A stretch of 10,134 nucleotides of DNA from Zoogloeaceae bacterium (GTDB taxonomy: Bacteria > Pseudomonadota > Gammaproteobacteria > Burkholderiales > Rhodocyclaceae). The translations under genes were made by a program, and so were the position numbers. Numbering within the stretch: position 1 is the stretch's first letter; each line of letters begins with the position of its first letter. The notes beneath the pieces are model-generated. The model was not told the DNA's origin. It ran no database searches and saw only the letters and a program-made list of their open reading frames with translations. This document shows, in pieces, positions 1 through 7,777 of this stretch. The DNA lies in assembly GCA_031290535.1 (NCBI GenBank), contig JAITNI010000068.1, positions 1 through 10,134 of the forward strand, in the 5' to 3' direction.

Positions 1-1
1 A

Positions 2-1858
2 CAGGGTGAATGCCATATTTTCATCACCCACGGTCACGCGGATCACATTGTCGGACTGTGGTTCTTCAAGCCGCTGCACACGCCGGGATGGACAACCCAT
101 GTTCATATCCCCGACAGACTCAGACATATCCCGGATTTTTTCTACCAAAGCGGCATTTTCCCGGTGCCTTTTGACGCCCTCAAGGGATGTGTGATCCTGC
201 ATGAGGTGCACACCCAGGACACCTTGAGCATCGCCCCCAAAATCTCTGTCGAGGTTTTTGAAACAAACCATCCCGGCGGCTGTCTCGGCTACCGGGTGCG
301 CGCCGACGACGCCGTGTTTGTGTACACCGGCGACCATGAAATTACCGGAACGCCAGAGTCGCTTGCCAGTAGCCGGGAGATGGTGGCGGGGGCCGATATT
401 GCGGTGGTCGATGCCATGTATTCCAGCGCCGACTACCAGCCGGGCTGGGGCCATTCCACCTGGGAACGCTGGGTCGAGGTCGCCCATGCGGCGGGCGTCC
501 AGCACATGCTGCTCGCGCACCACGCGCCAGAACGCACCGACCCGGAACTGGATCAACTGGAAGCCAGACTGCTGGCCGAGAGCAGGAAAGGCGTCAACCT
601 GTATGTGGCGCGCGAAGGGATGCACATCGTCCCGTTTGGGCTGATGCCCTCCGTCCGCTATGGCAGCAACTGGCTGCTCCTGTTTCTGGAGGAGTTAAAC
701 CAGTACCGCGACACCAGCATCATTCTGGATCGCATCCTCGCCAAAGCGCGGGAGATCACTCATGCGGAAGCGGGAACGGTCTTTTTGGTCGAAGGCGCGG
801 AACTGGTTTTCGCGTACACCCATAACGTCGCCCTGTTTTCAACCCATGCCGCCCATAAGCACGCCTATGCCAATGTCCGTATGCCGATCAGCACGGACTC
901 CCTCGCCGGGTATGTCGCCGTTTCCGGGCAGGCGCTCGCGCTGGACGACGTCCATGCCTTGCCGCCCGACGCGCCCTATCACTTCAACATGGCCTTTGAT
1001 GAAAAAACGGGCTATCGAACCCACTCCATGCTCAGCGTGCCCTTTTTCAACCGGATGGGCGAAGTCTCTGGCGTGTTGCAACTCATCAACAGTCTGGATT
1101 CCCGTACCGGTCAGGCCGCCCCTTTCAGCGCCATCATGGCGCAGAACGCCAAAATTCTGGCTCGCGAGGTGGGCCAGATCATTGAGCAAAGCGCCGTCCA
1201 GCGCCGGAGCATCTATTGTCTCCTGCACGCCGCCGCCATCCATGATCCCAGCGAAACCAGCGCCCACGCGGAACGCGTCGGTTCGCTCGCGGCGGAGTTG
1301 TATCAATGCTGGGCGGAGTACATGGGCTATGAGCCGGAAATCATCCGTTATGAAAAAGGCCGCCTGCGTCTGGCCGCCATGCTTCATGATATTGGCAAAG
1401 TCGGCATTAGTGACCTGATCCTGAAAAAAAAGGGCAAACTGACGGCAGAAGAATTCAGAATCATGCGAAACCACACCGTAATGGGCGCGGACACGCTCTC
1501 CGGTCAGGGCGACATCTACCGCATCGCCTATGACATTGCCCTGCACCATCATCAGAAATGGGACGGCACGGGGTATCGGGACGCCAGCAACGAAGGGCGT
1601 CTGGCCGGAGAAGCGATTCCGCTGGTCGCCCGCATCACGGCCATTGCCGATGTTTTCGATGCCCTGGCCTCGCCACGCTGCTATAAAAACCCCTGGTCTT
1701 TTGACGAGGCGCTCAGTTTTGTACGCACAAACGCCGGCACGCATTTTGACCCCGCGCTGGCTGAGCGCATGGATGATATTTGCAATATCTTGCCGCTGAT
1801 TTACGCCCGTTTCCCGGATCCCCAGTTTCAGGCGTCGGAACCGTCCTCCGCATCATGA
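2..1858 (+). CDS. MBL-fold / GAF / HD-GYP signalling phosphodiesterase, 5' end missing
   Basis: The frame is open at the left edge, so the true start lies outside; 618 residues are visible. Residues 1-213 are a metallo-beta-lactamase fold with a complete set of expected metal ligands: THGHADH (H10, H12, D14, H15), H90 in NHPGG, D111 in YTGDHE and H173 in LAHHAP. About 222-366 is a GAF sensor domain. About 400-590 is an HD-GYP domain with HDIGK (462-466), HHH (515-517) and ADVFDALASPR; HD-GYP domains hydrolyse c-di-GMP. The usual GYP tripeptide reads GYR here (R526). No membrane segment is visible, so it is probably cytoplasmic. The MBL part resembles the PhnP/COG1235-like hydrolases, whose substrates include cyclic phosphodiesters. 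The stop overlaps the cyclase start by ATGA. An internal ATG at 164 would lose the first metal motif and is not the real start. The domain calls are firm; the substrates are inferred. Confidence 0.9.
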   Translation, partial: QGECHIFITHGHADHIVGLWFFKPLHTPGWTTHVHIPDRLRHIPDFFYQSGIFPVPFDALKGCVILHEVHTQDTLSIAPKISVEVFETNHPGGCLGYRVRADDAVFVYTGDHEITGTPESLASSREMVAGADIAVVDAMYSSADYQPGWGHSTWERWVEVAHAAGVQHMLLAHHAPERTDPELDQLEARLLAESRKGVNLYVAREGMHIVPFGLMPSVRYGSNWLLLFLEELNQYRDTSIILDRILAKAREITHAEAGTVFLVEGAELVFAYTHNVALFSTHAAHKHAYANVRMPISTDSLAGYVAVSGQALALDDVHALPPDAPYHFNMAFDEKTGYRTHSMLSVPFFNRMGEVSGVLQLINSLDSRTGQAAPFSAIMAQNAKILAREVGQIIEQSAVQRRSIYCLLHAAAIHDPSETSAHAERVGSLAAELYQCWAEYMGYEPEIIRYEKGRLRLAAMLHDIGKVGISDLILKKKGKLTAEEFRIMRNHTVMGADTLSGQGDIYRIAYDIALHHHQKWDGTGYRDASNEGRLAGEAIPLVARITAIADVFDALASPRCYKNPWSFDEALSFVRTNAGTHFDPALAERMDDICNILPLIYARFPDPQFQASEPSSAS

Positions 1859-4041
1859 ACCGGTTTGCGTCCCTGCGCCGTCTCCCGCAGGCCGCCTGGT
1901 TTTCCACGCTCCTGCTCGGCGTCGCCATCACGCTGGGCATGATGGCTTTGTATGTCGCCCAGCCCGCCCTGATCTGCCGTCTTGATCTCAAGGTCTACGA
2001 CATGCTCCTGCCGTTGCGTAGCGCGCCAGCGCCGTCCCCGGTTCCCGTCATCATTGACCTTGACGACGCCTCGCTCGCCGCCTACGGACAATTCCCCTGG
2101 CCGCGCTACCGCATGGCCGATCTGGTGGATAAACTCCGGCAGTATCAGGTCGCGGCCATCGGCATGGATCTCCTGTTTGTCGAACCGGATCGCGCTTCCC
2201 CGGAAGAAATGCGGCAAGCCCTGCAACGCGACAAATCCGTCACGCTGGAATTCAAGGGGCTGCCCCCGGAACTCCATGATTACGATCAGGCGCTCGCCCG
2301 CGCCGTGCAGGAAGCCCCGGTGGTACTGGGCGCGTATGCCCGGTTTGCGACAGAGGACGGGGCCACACTCCCGGAAACCGACGCCGCCACGCCGGAACTC
2401 CCGACCCTCGCCCGCGTGATCGAACGCGCCCGTCCGGGCGCGCCGCCTTTTACCCGCCACCTGCCCGTCGCGCGCCAAATCCTGCTGCCGCTCCCGGTTC
2501 TACGCGACAAAGCGCCGATCGGCCTCATCAACGCCGCGCCGGACAGTGACGGCATTGTGCGGCAGATGCCCCTTCTCATTCAAACGCGGGACGCGGTCTA
2601 TCCCGCCCTGGCGCTGCAAACCCTGATGCTCAGCATGGGCAAGCGCAACCTCATCGCGCAATCCGGGCCGGATGGCCTCGAATCCATTCGCATCGGCTCG
2701 CTCGTCGTGCCGGTCAGCCCGCAGGGTTCCCTGCACATTCCCTTTATCGGCCCCGGACGCACCTATCCCTACATCAGCGCCAGGGAGGTTCTCCAGCAAA
2801 CGGCGTTGCCCGAAGCGCTCGCGGGGAAAATTGTCTTTGTCGGCACTTCCGCGCCGGGACTTCTGGATATTCGCGCCACGCCTCTGGATTCGGCCTACCC
2901 CGGCGTGGAAATCCATGCCGCCATTCTGGACGCGCTCCTTTCTCAAAACGCCATCCGCGTCCCTCCCTGGAGTCCCGGCCTGCAACTTCTGGCGATCCTT
3001 TCCGCCGGACTGATCGCCACCCTCGTGTTCGGCTTTGCCCGCCCCGGAATTTATCTGCCCATCGCCGTCGCATTGCTTGCCGCCACCTTTCTGGGGGCGC
3101 GTCACTTTTTTGTTCAAGGGCTGTTTGTGTCGCCGCTCTACATCAGCATGACGATCGTCCTGCTGGGGTCGCTGCTCCTCTTTTTGCGCTTCTGGCAGGA
3201 AGAAAAACAAAAACTCGTCTTACGCAACGCTTTTTCCCATTACGTTTCGCCGGAAATCGTCAAACGCATCACCCGCTTGCGCGGCGATCTTTTCGCGGGC
3301 GAGGAGCGGGAATTGTCCATCCTGTTTACCGACATCCGCGATTTTACGACCCTCTCCGAAACCCTCTCGCCGCCGCAGATCGTCAAGCTCCTGAACCGCT
3401 ATTTCACGCCCATGACCGCGCTGGTGCGCGAACAGGACGGCACGCTGGACAAATTCATCGGCGACGCCCTGATGGCCTTCTGGAACGCGCCGCTGGATGT
3501 AGATCGCCACCCGGCTCGCGCCATCCAGACCGCAATGTCCATGCAGGAAAAACTCCGCGCCGTAAACGATGAACTTCTGGCCGAATTCGGCGTAAAAATC
3601 CGCATGGGCGCAGGCATTCACACCGGCCCAACCTATGTCGGCAACATGGGATCGGCGGATCTGGTCAATTACACGCTGATCGGCGACAGCGTCAATCTCG
3701 CGGCGCGGCTGGAAGGGCTTTGTCCCCGCTACGGCGTCCCGATCGTCGTCAGCGAGCACACCCGGAACGCGGCTCAGGACGCCTTTGCCTTTCAGTATCT
3801 GGACACCGTCACGGTCAAGGGCAAAACGCAGGCCGTCCGCGTCTATCTCCCCTTGCGCTTTGAAGAAGCGGCGGCCCGGGCGCAGGAACTCGCCGACTGG
3901 CAAGCCGCTTCTGCCTTCTGGCAGGCAGACAATTTTGAGCAGGCCGCAACGGCCTTTGCGGCGCTGGAAGCGCGATTTCCACAACAAAAACTCTACGCCC
4001 TGTATGCCGAACGCGCCCACCTGCGGCTGGAAACAAACTGA
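1855..4041 (+). CDS. CHASE2-domain membrane adenylate cyclase (class III)
   Basis: A predicted 728-residue inner-membrane receptor cyclase that makes cAMP from ATP. TM1 is at about 16-37. A periplasmic CHASE2 sensor follows (about 38-362, with DLDDASLAAYG and FPWPRYR). Three closely spaced TM helices lie at about 376-396, 399-420 and 423-446, and a cytoplasmic cyclase domain at about 483-670. The metal aspartates are D493 (FTDIRDF) and D537 (FIGDALMAFW). The purine-specifying pair is K533 and T607 (YTLIGD), and the transition-state residues are N614 and R618 (VNLAAR). All catalytic positions are intact, and the K/T pair fits adenylate rather than guanylate specificity (class IIIb-like). The last 55 or so residues are an Ala-rich helical, TPR-like tail. 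I chose ATG 1855 over an in-frame ATG at 1780 because it gives a four-base ATGA overlap and a good TM1 start; the longer form would add 25 residues overlapping the upstream gene. The CHASE2 ligand is unknown. Confidence 0.93.
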   Translation: MNRFASLRRLPQAAWFSTLLLGVAITLGMMALYVAQPALICRLDLKVYDMLLPLRSAPAPSPVPVIIDLDDASLAAYGQFPWPRYRMADLVDKLRQYQVAAIGMDLLFVEPDRASPEEMRQALQRDKSVTLEFKGLPPELHDYDQALARAVQEAPVVLGAYARFATEDGATLPETDAATPELPTLARVIERARPGAPPFTRHLPVARQILLPLPVLRDKAPIGLINAAPDSDGIVRQMPLLIQTRDAVYPALALQTLMLSMGKRNLIAQSGPDGLESIRIGSLVVPVSPQGSLHIPFIGPGRTYPYISAREVLQQTALPEALAGKIVFVGTSAPGLLDIRATPLDSAYPGVEIHAAILDALLSQNAIRVPPWSPGLQLLAILSAGLIATLVFGFARPGIYLPIAVALLAATFLGARHFFVQGLFVSPLYISMTIVLLGSLLLFLRFWQEEKQKLVLRNAFSHYVSPEIVKRITRLRGDLFAGEERELSILFTDIRDFTTLSETLSPPQIVKLLNRYFTPMTALVREQDGTLDKFIGDALMAFWNAPLDVDRHPARAIQTAMSMQEKLRAVNDELLAEFGVKIRMGAGIHTGPTYVGNMGSADLVNYTLIGDSVNLAARLEGLCPRYGVPIVVSEHTRNAAQDAFAFQYLDTVTVKGKTQAVRVYLPLRFEEAAARAQELADWQAASAFWQADNFEQAATAFAALEARFPQQKLYALYAERAHLRLETN

Positions 4042-4193
4042 AAGCAACCCCGCAAAAAATTCGCGCCGTCTCCCGCCCCATATCATTTCCCCGGCGTAAC
4101 AAGCTGTAAAACCTGTATCCCCGCTTGTTTCCGATGTTCTCCTTTGATTACACTGCATGACACTTTTCTTTCGTTCCCTGATGCCGCGCTTTC
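4042..4193. other. Intergenic gap, probable promoter region of the efflux operon
   Basis: This 152-base stretch has no credible gene. It separates the signalling pair from the efflux operon on the same strand and is AT-richer than its flanks. A 7-bp inverted repeat is present (listed separately). I could not find a convincing pair of -35 and -10 boxes: TTGTTT at 4125 and TTGATT at 4144 are possible -35 elements, but neither has a good -10 at 16-18 bases. No clear Shine-Dalgarno sequence precedes the ATG at 4194. Confidence 0.5.
4098..4129. promoter_or_regulatory. Inverted repeat upstream of the efflux operon
   Basis: AACAAGC (4098-4104) and GCTTGTT (4123-4129) are perfect 7-bp inverted arms separated by 18 bases. 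No T-run follows directly, so a classical terminator is unlikely. It could be a weak terminator of the cyclase transcript, or an operator for a dimeric regulator of the efflux genes. A dyad this short may also arise by chance. Confidence 0.25.
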
Positions 4194-5672
4194 ATGATGA
4201 ATTTTAATTTGCCTTTCCCCCGCCCTGCCCGCATGGGGCTGCCGCTTGTTCTGGCGGCGGCCCTGGGCGGTTGCGCCCTGTTTGCGCCTGCGCCTGACCT
4301 CAGCCAGCGGGTGTCCCATGTGGAAATTCCCGCCGTCTGGCAGCGCGATGCGCCGCAGACTCCGGCGCAAACGCCTGAACTTCAGGAATTGGCGCGCTGG
4401 TGGCAGCGGCTTGAAGACCCCCTGTTGAATGAACTGATCGAGCGTGGCTTGTCGAGCGCGCCGGATGTGCGGGCGGCGCAGGCGCGGTTGCGGCAGGTGC
4501 GCGCCAGCCGCGATGCCACCGCCTCCGGCTGGTTTCCCGGCCTGAGTTTTTCCAGCGGCGCCAGCCGTTCGCCCGGCAATGGCGCGGCCACGCGCACAAA
4601 CTACAGCGCCGGATTTGACGCCAGCTGGGAGCCGGATATTTTTGGCGGCGTGCGTCATGCCGTTTCGGGCGCGGAAAGCGATCTGGCGGCGCAACTGGCG
4701 CGGCTGGAAGATGTGCAGGTAACGCTGGCGGCGGAAATCGCCCGCAATTACGTGGAATACCGCGCCACGCAGGAACGTCTTGAAATCGCCCACCGCAACA
4801 CCGCCAGCCAGCAGGAAACGCTGAATATCACCCGCTGGCGCGCCGAGGCCGGGCTGGTGACGCAACTGGACGTGGAGCAAGGCCGCGCCGCGCTGGAACA
4901 AACCCGCGCCACGATTCCAACGCTGGAACACACGCTCACGACCAGCGGGCACAGTCTGGAAATTCTTCTGGGTCTGCCGCCGGATAGCCTCGCCCTTCAG
5001 CTTGCCCCCCCCCGTTCTCTTCCCGAAGCGCCGCAATCCATTGCCATCGGCATTCCCTCGGAGGCGCTGCGCCGTCGCCCGGACGTGCGGGCGGCAGAAC
5101 AAAGCCTGCTGGCGGAAACCGCCCGTGTGCATGAACGGGTGGCGGCGCGGTATCCCAGTCTGCGCCTTTCCGGGCATTTCGGCTGGCAGGGCGATTCGTT
5201 TTCGTCGCTGGGCGACCCTTCCACCATCGTTCGTTCGCTGGCGGCAAGTCTGGCCGCGACCCTGTTCGACGGCGGGCGCATCCGCAGCCAGATCGAGAGT
5301 CAGGACGCCGCGCAGGAACAGGCGCTCATCAGCTACGAGCAAAGCCTGCTCACCGCGCTGGGAGACGTGGAAAACGCCCTCTCGGCCTACGCCACCGGAC
5401 GGCGGCGGCAGGAAAACCGCCTTCAGGCCGCCGACGCCGCCCGGAACGCGGCGCAAATGGCCAACCAGATGTACCAATCCGGCCTCGCTGATTTTCAAAA
5501 GGTGCTGGATACCCAGCGCACCCTGCTTTCCGCCGAAGACAGTCTGGTGGTCTCGCAAAGCGACATTCTGACTTCCGTCATCCAGCTTTACAAAAGCCTC
5601 GGCGGCGGCTGGGAGTCCACGCCGGACGCCAGCGCGGACGCCGATGCCCCGCAATCCCCCCTTCCCCAATAA
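4194..5672 (+). CDS. Outer-membrane efflux factor lipoprotein (TolC/NodT family)
   Basis: This 492-residue protein is the outer-membrane exit duct of a tripartite efflux pump. The N-terminus is a lipoprotein signal peptide with lipobox L-G-G-C, giving an acylated Cys at 27. Two outer-membrane efflux protein (OEP) repeats follow, shown by the long Ala/Gln/Leu-rich helices and the family motif LRRRPDVRAAEQSLLAETAR near the middle. The C-terminal half carries the matching helix region with YQSGLADFQKVLDTQRTLL, and the protein ends in an Asp/Ala/Pro-rich tail. Length is normal for NodT-type factors. The start is one of two tandem ATG codons (4194, 4197) with no clear Shine-Dalgarno. It lies 21 bases upstream of the adaptor gene and is presumably co-transcribed with it. 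A run of nine C lies inside the gene at 5005-5013. The family is clear; the substrate is unknown. Confidence 0.93.
   Translation: MMNFNLPFPRPARMGLPLVLAAALGGCALFAPAPDLSQRVSHVEIPAVWQRDAPQTPAQTPELQELARWWQRLEDPLLNELIERGLSSAPDVRAAQARLRQVRASRDATASGWFPGLSFSSGASRSPGNGAATRTNYSAGFDASWEPDIFGGVRHAVSGAESDLAAQLARLEDVQVTLAAEIARNYVEYRATQERLEIAHRNTASQQETLNITRWRAEAGLVTQLDVEQGRAALEQTRATIPTLEHTLTTSGHSLEILLGLPPDSLALQLAPPRSLPEAPQSIAIGIPSEALRRRPDVRAAEQSLLAETARVHERVAARYPSLRLSGHFGWQGDSFSSLGDPSTIVRSLAASLAATLFDGGRIRSQIESQDAAQEQALISYEQSLLTALGDVENALSAYATGRRRQENRLQAADAARNAAQMANQMYQSGLADFQKVLDTQRTLLSAEDSLVVSQSDILTSVIQLYKSLGGGWESTPDASADADAPQSPLPQ
5005..5013 (+). repeat. Run of nine C inside the outer-membrane factor gene
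   Basis: Nine consecutive C encode part of L-A-P-P-R in the middle of the outer-membrane factor. Gain or loss of one base would shift the frame and truncate the second half of the protein. It is a possible slippage site; no population evidence is available here. Confidence 0.6.
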
Positions 5673-5693
5673 ACTTGCCAGTGAATCCTTCTC

Positions 5694-7031
5694 ATGAATA
5701 CCCCTGAACAAACCCCGACGCCCCTGCAAAACCTGCTCGCCCATGCGCAGCAGGCGGGCAAAAAATCCCTTGGCTCCAAGCGTTTTTCGCGCTGGTGGCT
5801 GATTATCATTGTGCTGGTGATTGTCGCGCTGGTCTTCTGGCTGCGCGGCGCGGGCAATTCCGGCAAAGCGCTTCAGTACACCACCGAGGAAGTCAATCCG
5901 GGCGCGATCACCGTCAGTGTTTCCGCCAGCGGCACGTTAAAACCTACCCGCGCCGTGGATGTCGGCACCGAAGTCTCCGGCACGCTGGAATCGGTGCTGG
6001 TGCGCGAAAACGATCAGGTCAGCAAGGGTCAGTTGCTGGCGCAACTGGATACTTCCAAGCTGCGTGACAGTGTGCTCAAATCGCAGGCCAGCGTCACTGC
6101 CGCTGAAGCCCGCGTCGCCCAGATGGAAGCCACCCTGATGGAAGACCGCGCCAACCTCGCCCGGATGCGTCAGGTGGCGGAACTCTCCGGCGGCAAGGTG
6201 CCCGCCAAAACCGAACTGGACAGCGCCGAAGCCTCCGTCAAACGGGACGAAGCCAATCTGAAGAGCGCCCAGGCCGATGTCGCCCAGGCCAACGCCACCC
6301 TGAAAACCGACCAGACCAATATCCGCAAGGCCACCATCACCTCCCCGGTTGATGGCGTGGTGCTGGTGCGAAAGGTCGAGCCGGGTCAAACCGTTGCCGC
6401 CAGCATGACGACGCCGGTGCTCTTCAGCATCGCCGAAGATTTGACGCAAATGGAATTGCATGTGAATGTCGACGAGGCCGATGTCGCCCACGTCAGCACC
6501 GGGCAAAAGTCGGCCTTTACGGTGGCCGCCTGGAACAACCGCAAATTTCCGGCCAGCGTCGAGCGGGTGGATTTGGGGTCGACCCTCACCGATAACGTCG
6601 TCACCTATACCACCGTGCTCTCCGTCAACAATGACGATCTGGCGTTGCGCCCCGGCATGACGGCATCCGCCGAAATCATCACGGCGGAACGCAAGGATGT
6701 GTTGCTGGTGCCCAACGCCGCCCTGCGCTTCAGTCCCTCAAACGGCAACGGCGCGGGCAAGCGCCCGGAACAGAGCTTCCTTTCCCGCCTGCTGCCCACG
6801 CCCCGGATGCCGGGTGGCGGACGCGGCGGTCAGGGTCAAAATAATGGTCAACGGGCGTCCGGCAATGGGAATGGCGGTGGCGAGGCGCGCGTCTGGATTC
6901 TGGAAAATGGCAGCCCCAAAGCGCTTTCCATCCAGACCGGCGTGAACAATGGCCGCTTCACGGAAGTGCTGGGCGGCGAACTGAAGCCGGGCATGGCCGT
7001 CATCACCGATTATCAGGAAGCCCGTCCATGA
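5694..7031 (+). CDS. MacA-like periplasmic adaptor (HlyD/RND-ABC membrane fusion protein)
   Basis: This 445-residue protein bridges the inner-membrane ABC pump to the outer-membrane duct. A cytoplasmic N-terminus of about 33 residues precedes one TM anchor (about 34-50). The first half-motif of the biotinyl-lipoyl domain follows (VDVGTEVSGTLESVLVREND and VSKGQLLAQLD). A long Ala/Glu/Lys-rich coiled-coil hairpin spans about 125-215, then the second lipoyl half (ATITSPVDGVVLVRKVEPGQ) and the beta-barrel. Between about 344 and 398 there is a Gly/Asn/Gln-rich, low-complexity insert before the final membrane-proximal domain (ARVWILENG). Such linkers occur in MacA relatives. The uncleaved anchor and the ABC partner genes point to MacA rather than to an RND adaptor such as AcrA. 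The stop overlaps the ATPase start by ATGA (7028-7031). No strong Shine-Dalgarno precedes the ATG at 5694. Confidence 0.92.
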   Translation: MNTPEQTPTPLQNLLAHAQQAGKKSLGSKRFSRWWLIIIVLVIVALVFWLRGAGNSGKALQYTTEEVNPGAITVSVSASGTLKPTRAVDVGTEVSGTLESVLVRENDQVSKGQLLAQLDTSKLRDSVLKSQASVTAAEARVAQMEATLMEDRANLARMRQVAELSGGKVPAKTELDSAEASVKRDEANLKSAQADVAQANATLKTDQTNIRKATITSPVDGVVLVRKVEPGQTVAASMTTPVLFSIAEDLTQMELHVNVDEADVAHVSTGQKSAFTVAAWNNRKFPASVERVDLGSTLTDNVVTYTTVLSVNNDDLALRPGMTASAEIITAERKDVLLVPNAALRFSPSNGNGAGKRPEQSFLSRLLPTPRMPGGGRGGQGQNNGQRASGNGNGGGEARVWILENGSPKALSIQTGVNNGRFTEVLGGELKPGMAVITDYQEARP

Positions 7032-7777
7032 GCACTTCGGTCACTGCAATCCACCCGGAAAGCGGCGATGCCTCCGCGCCGCTGATTGCCTTCCGGGGCA
7101 TCGCCAAGAGCTACGGTCAGGGGCAGGCCGAGTTTCAGGCGCTGCGCGGCATTGATCTGGAGGTGTACGGCGGCGAATTCGTGGCGGTGATGGGGCCGTC
7201 CGGCTCCGGCAAATCGACGGCGATGAATATCCTTGGCTGTCTGGATTCGCCAAGCTCCGGCGCGTATCTGTTTCAGGGCGTGCATGTGGAAAATATGGAT
7301 CGCAACCAGCGCGCCCTGTTGCGGCGCAATTTTTTGGGGTTTGTGTTTCAGGGCTTCAACCTGCTGGCGCGGACTTCGGCGCAGGAAAATGTGGAACTGC
7401 CGCTCCTCTATCGGGGCGAGCCGCCCGAAAAACGCCACAAGGCCGCCCGCGAGTCGCTGGCGCTGGTGGGGCTGGACGGCTGGGAACACCACACTCCGGC
7501 GGAATTGTCCGGCGGACAACAACAACGGGTCGCCATCGCCCGCGCCCTCGTCACGCATCCGCTGGTACTGCTGGCCGACGAGCCGACCGGCAATCTGGAC
7601 AGCAAGCGCAGTCACGAAATCATGGAACTGCTGGCGCGTCTGAACCGCGAACGCCAGATTACCGTGCTGATGGTGACGCACGAACCGGACATGGCGCACT
7701 ACGCCCGCCGCGTGGTGCATTTTGTCGATGGGCTGGTGCATAGCGACGACGCACAGGAGGGCAAGGCATGTTCCTGA
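7028..7777 (+). CDS. MacB-type ABC transporter ATP-binding protein
   Basis: This 249-residue ATPase belongs to the LolD/MacB/FtsE class and powers the MacA-MacB-type pump from the cytoplasmic face. All motifs are intact: Walker A GPSGSGKS (56-63, K62), Q-loop Q108 in FVFQGFN, signature LSGGQ (160-164), Walker B with D184 and catalytic E185 in [12 protein letters not shown], and switch H218 in VTHEPD. The start is supported by AGGAAG at 7015-7020, seven bases before the ATG, and by the 4-base overlap with the adaptor gene. In E. coli MacB the ATPase and permease are fused; here they are separate genes, as in the YknYZ-type arrangement. Functional coupling to the next gene is shown by a 10-base overlap. 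Confidence 0.96.
   Translation: MSTSVTAIHPESGDASAPLIAFRGIAKSYGQGQAEFQALRGIDLEVYGGEFVAVMGPSGSGKSTAMNILGCLDSPSSGAYLFQGVHVENMDRNQRALLRRNFLGFVFQGFNLLARTSAQENVELPLLYRGEPPEKRHKAARESLALVGLDGWEHHTPAELSGGQQQRVAIARALVTHPLVLLADEPTGNLDSKRSHEIMELLARLNRERQITVLMVTHEPDMAHYARRVVHFVDGLVHSDDAQEGKACS
7755..7760 (+). promoter_or_regulatory. Shine-Dalgarno of the permease gene
   Basis: AGGAGG lies seven bases before the ATG at 7768, inside the end of the ATPase gene. It is the strongest ribosome binding site in the window and fixes the permease start, giving a 10-base gene overlap and likely translational coupling. Confidence 0.8.

Noticed and set aside
1424..1431. Run of eight A in the HD-GYP region as a programmed frameshift site
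   Set aside because: The frame continues through it with normal HD-GYP sequence on both sides, and the alternative frame gives nothing recognisable.
1780..1857. Earlier in-frame ATG at 1780 for the cyclase
   Set aside because: It would add 25 residues without family character and a long overlap; ATG 1855 gives the usual ATGA overlap.
164..1858. Internal ATG at 164 as the start of the first gene
   Set aside because: The frame is open upstream to the edge and encodes the THGHADH metal motif at residues 9-15, which an intact enzyme needs.
4083..5744. A 553-residue open frame on the - strand opposite the outer-membrane factor gene
   Set aside because: It is antisense to a gene with clear family motifs, has Arg/Gly-rich composition typical of GC-rich shadow frames, and shows no recognisable domain.
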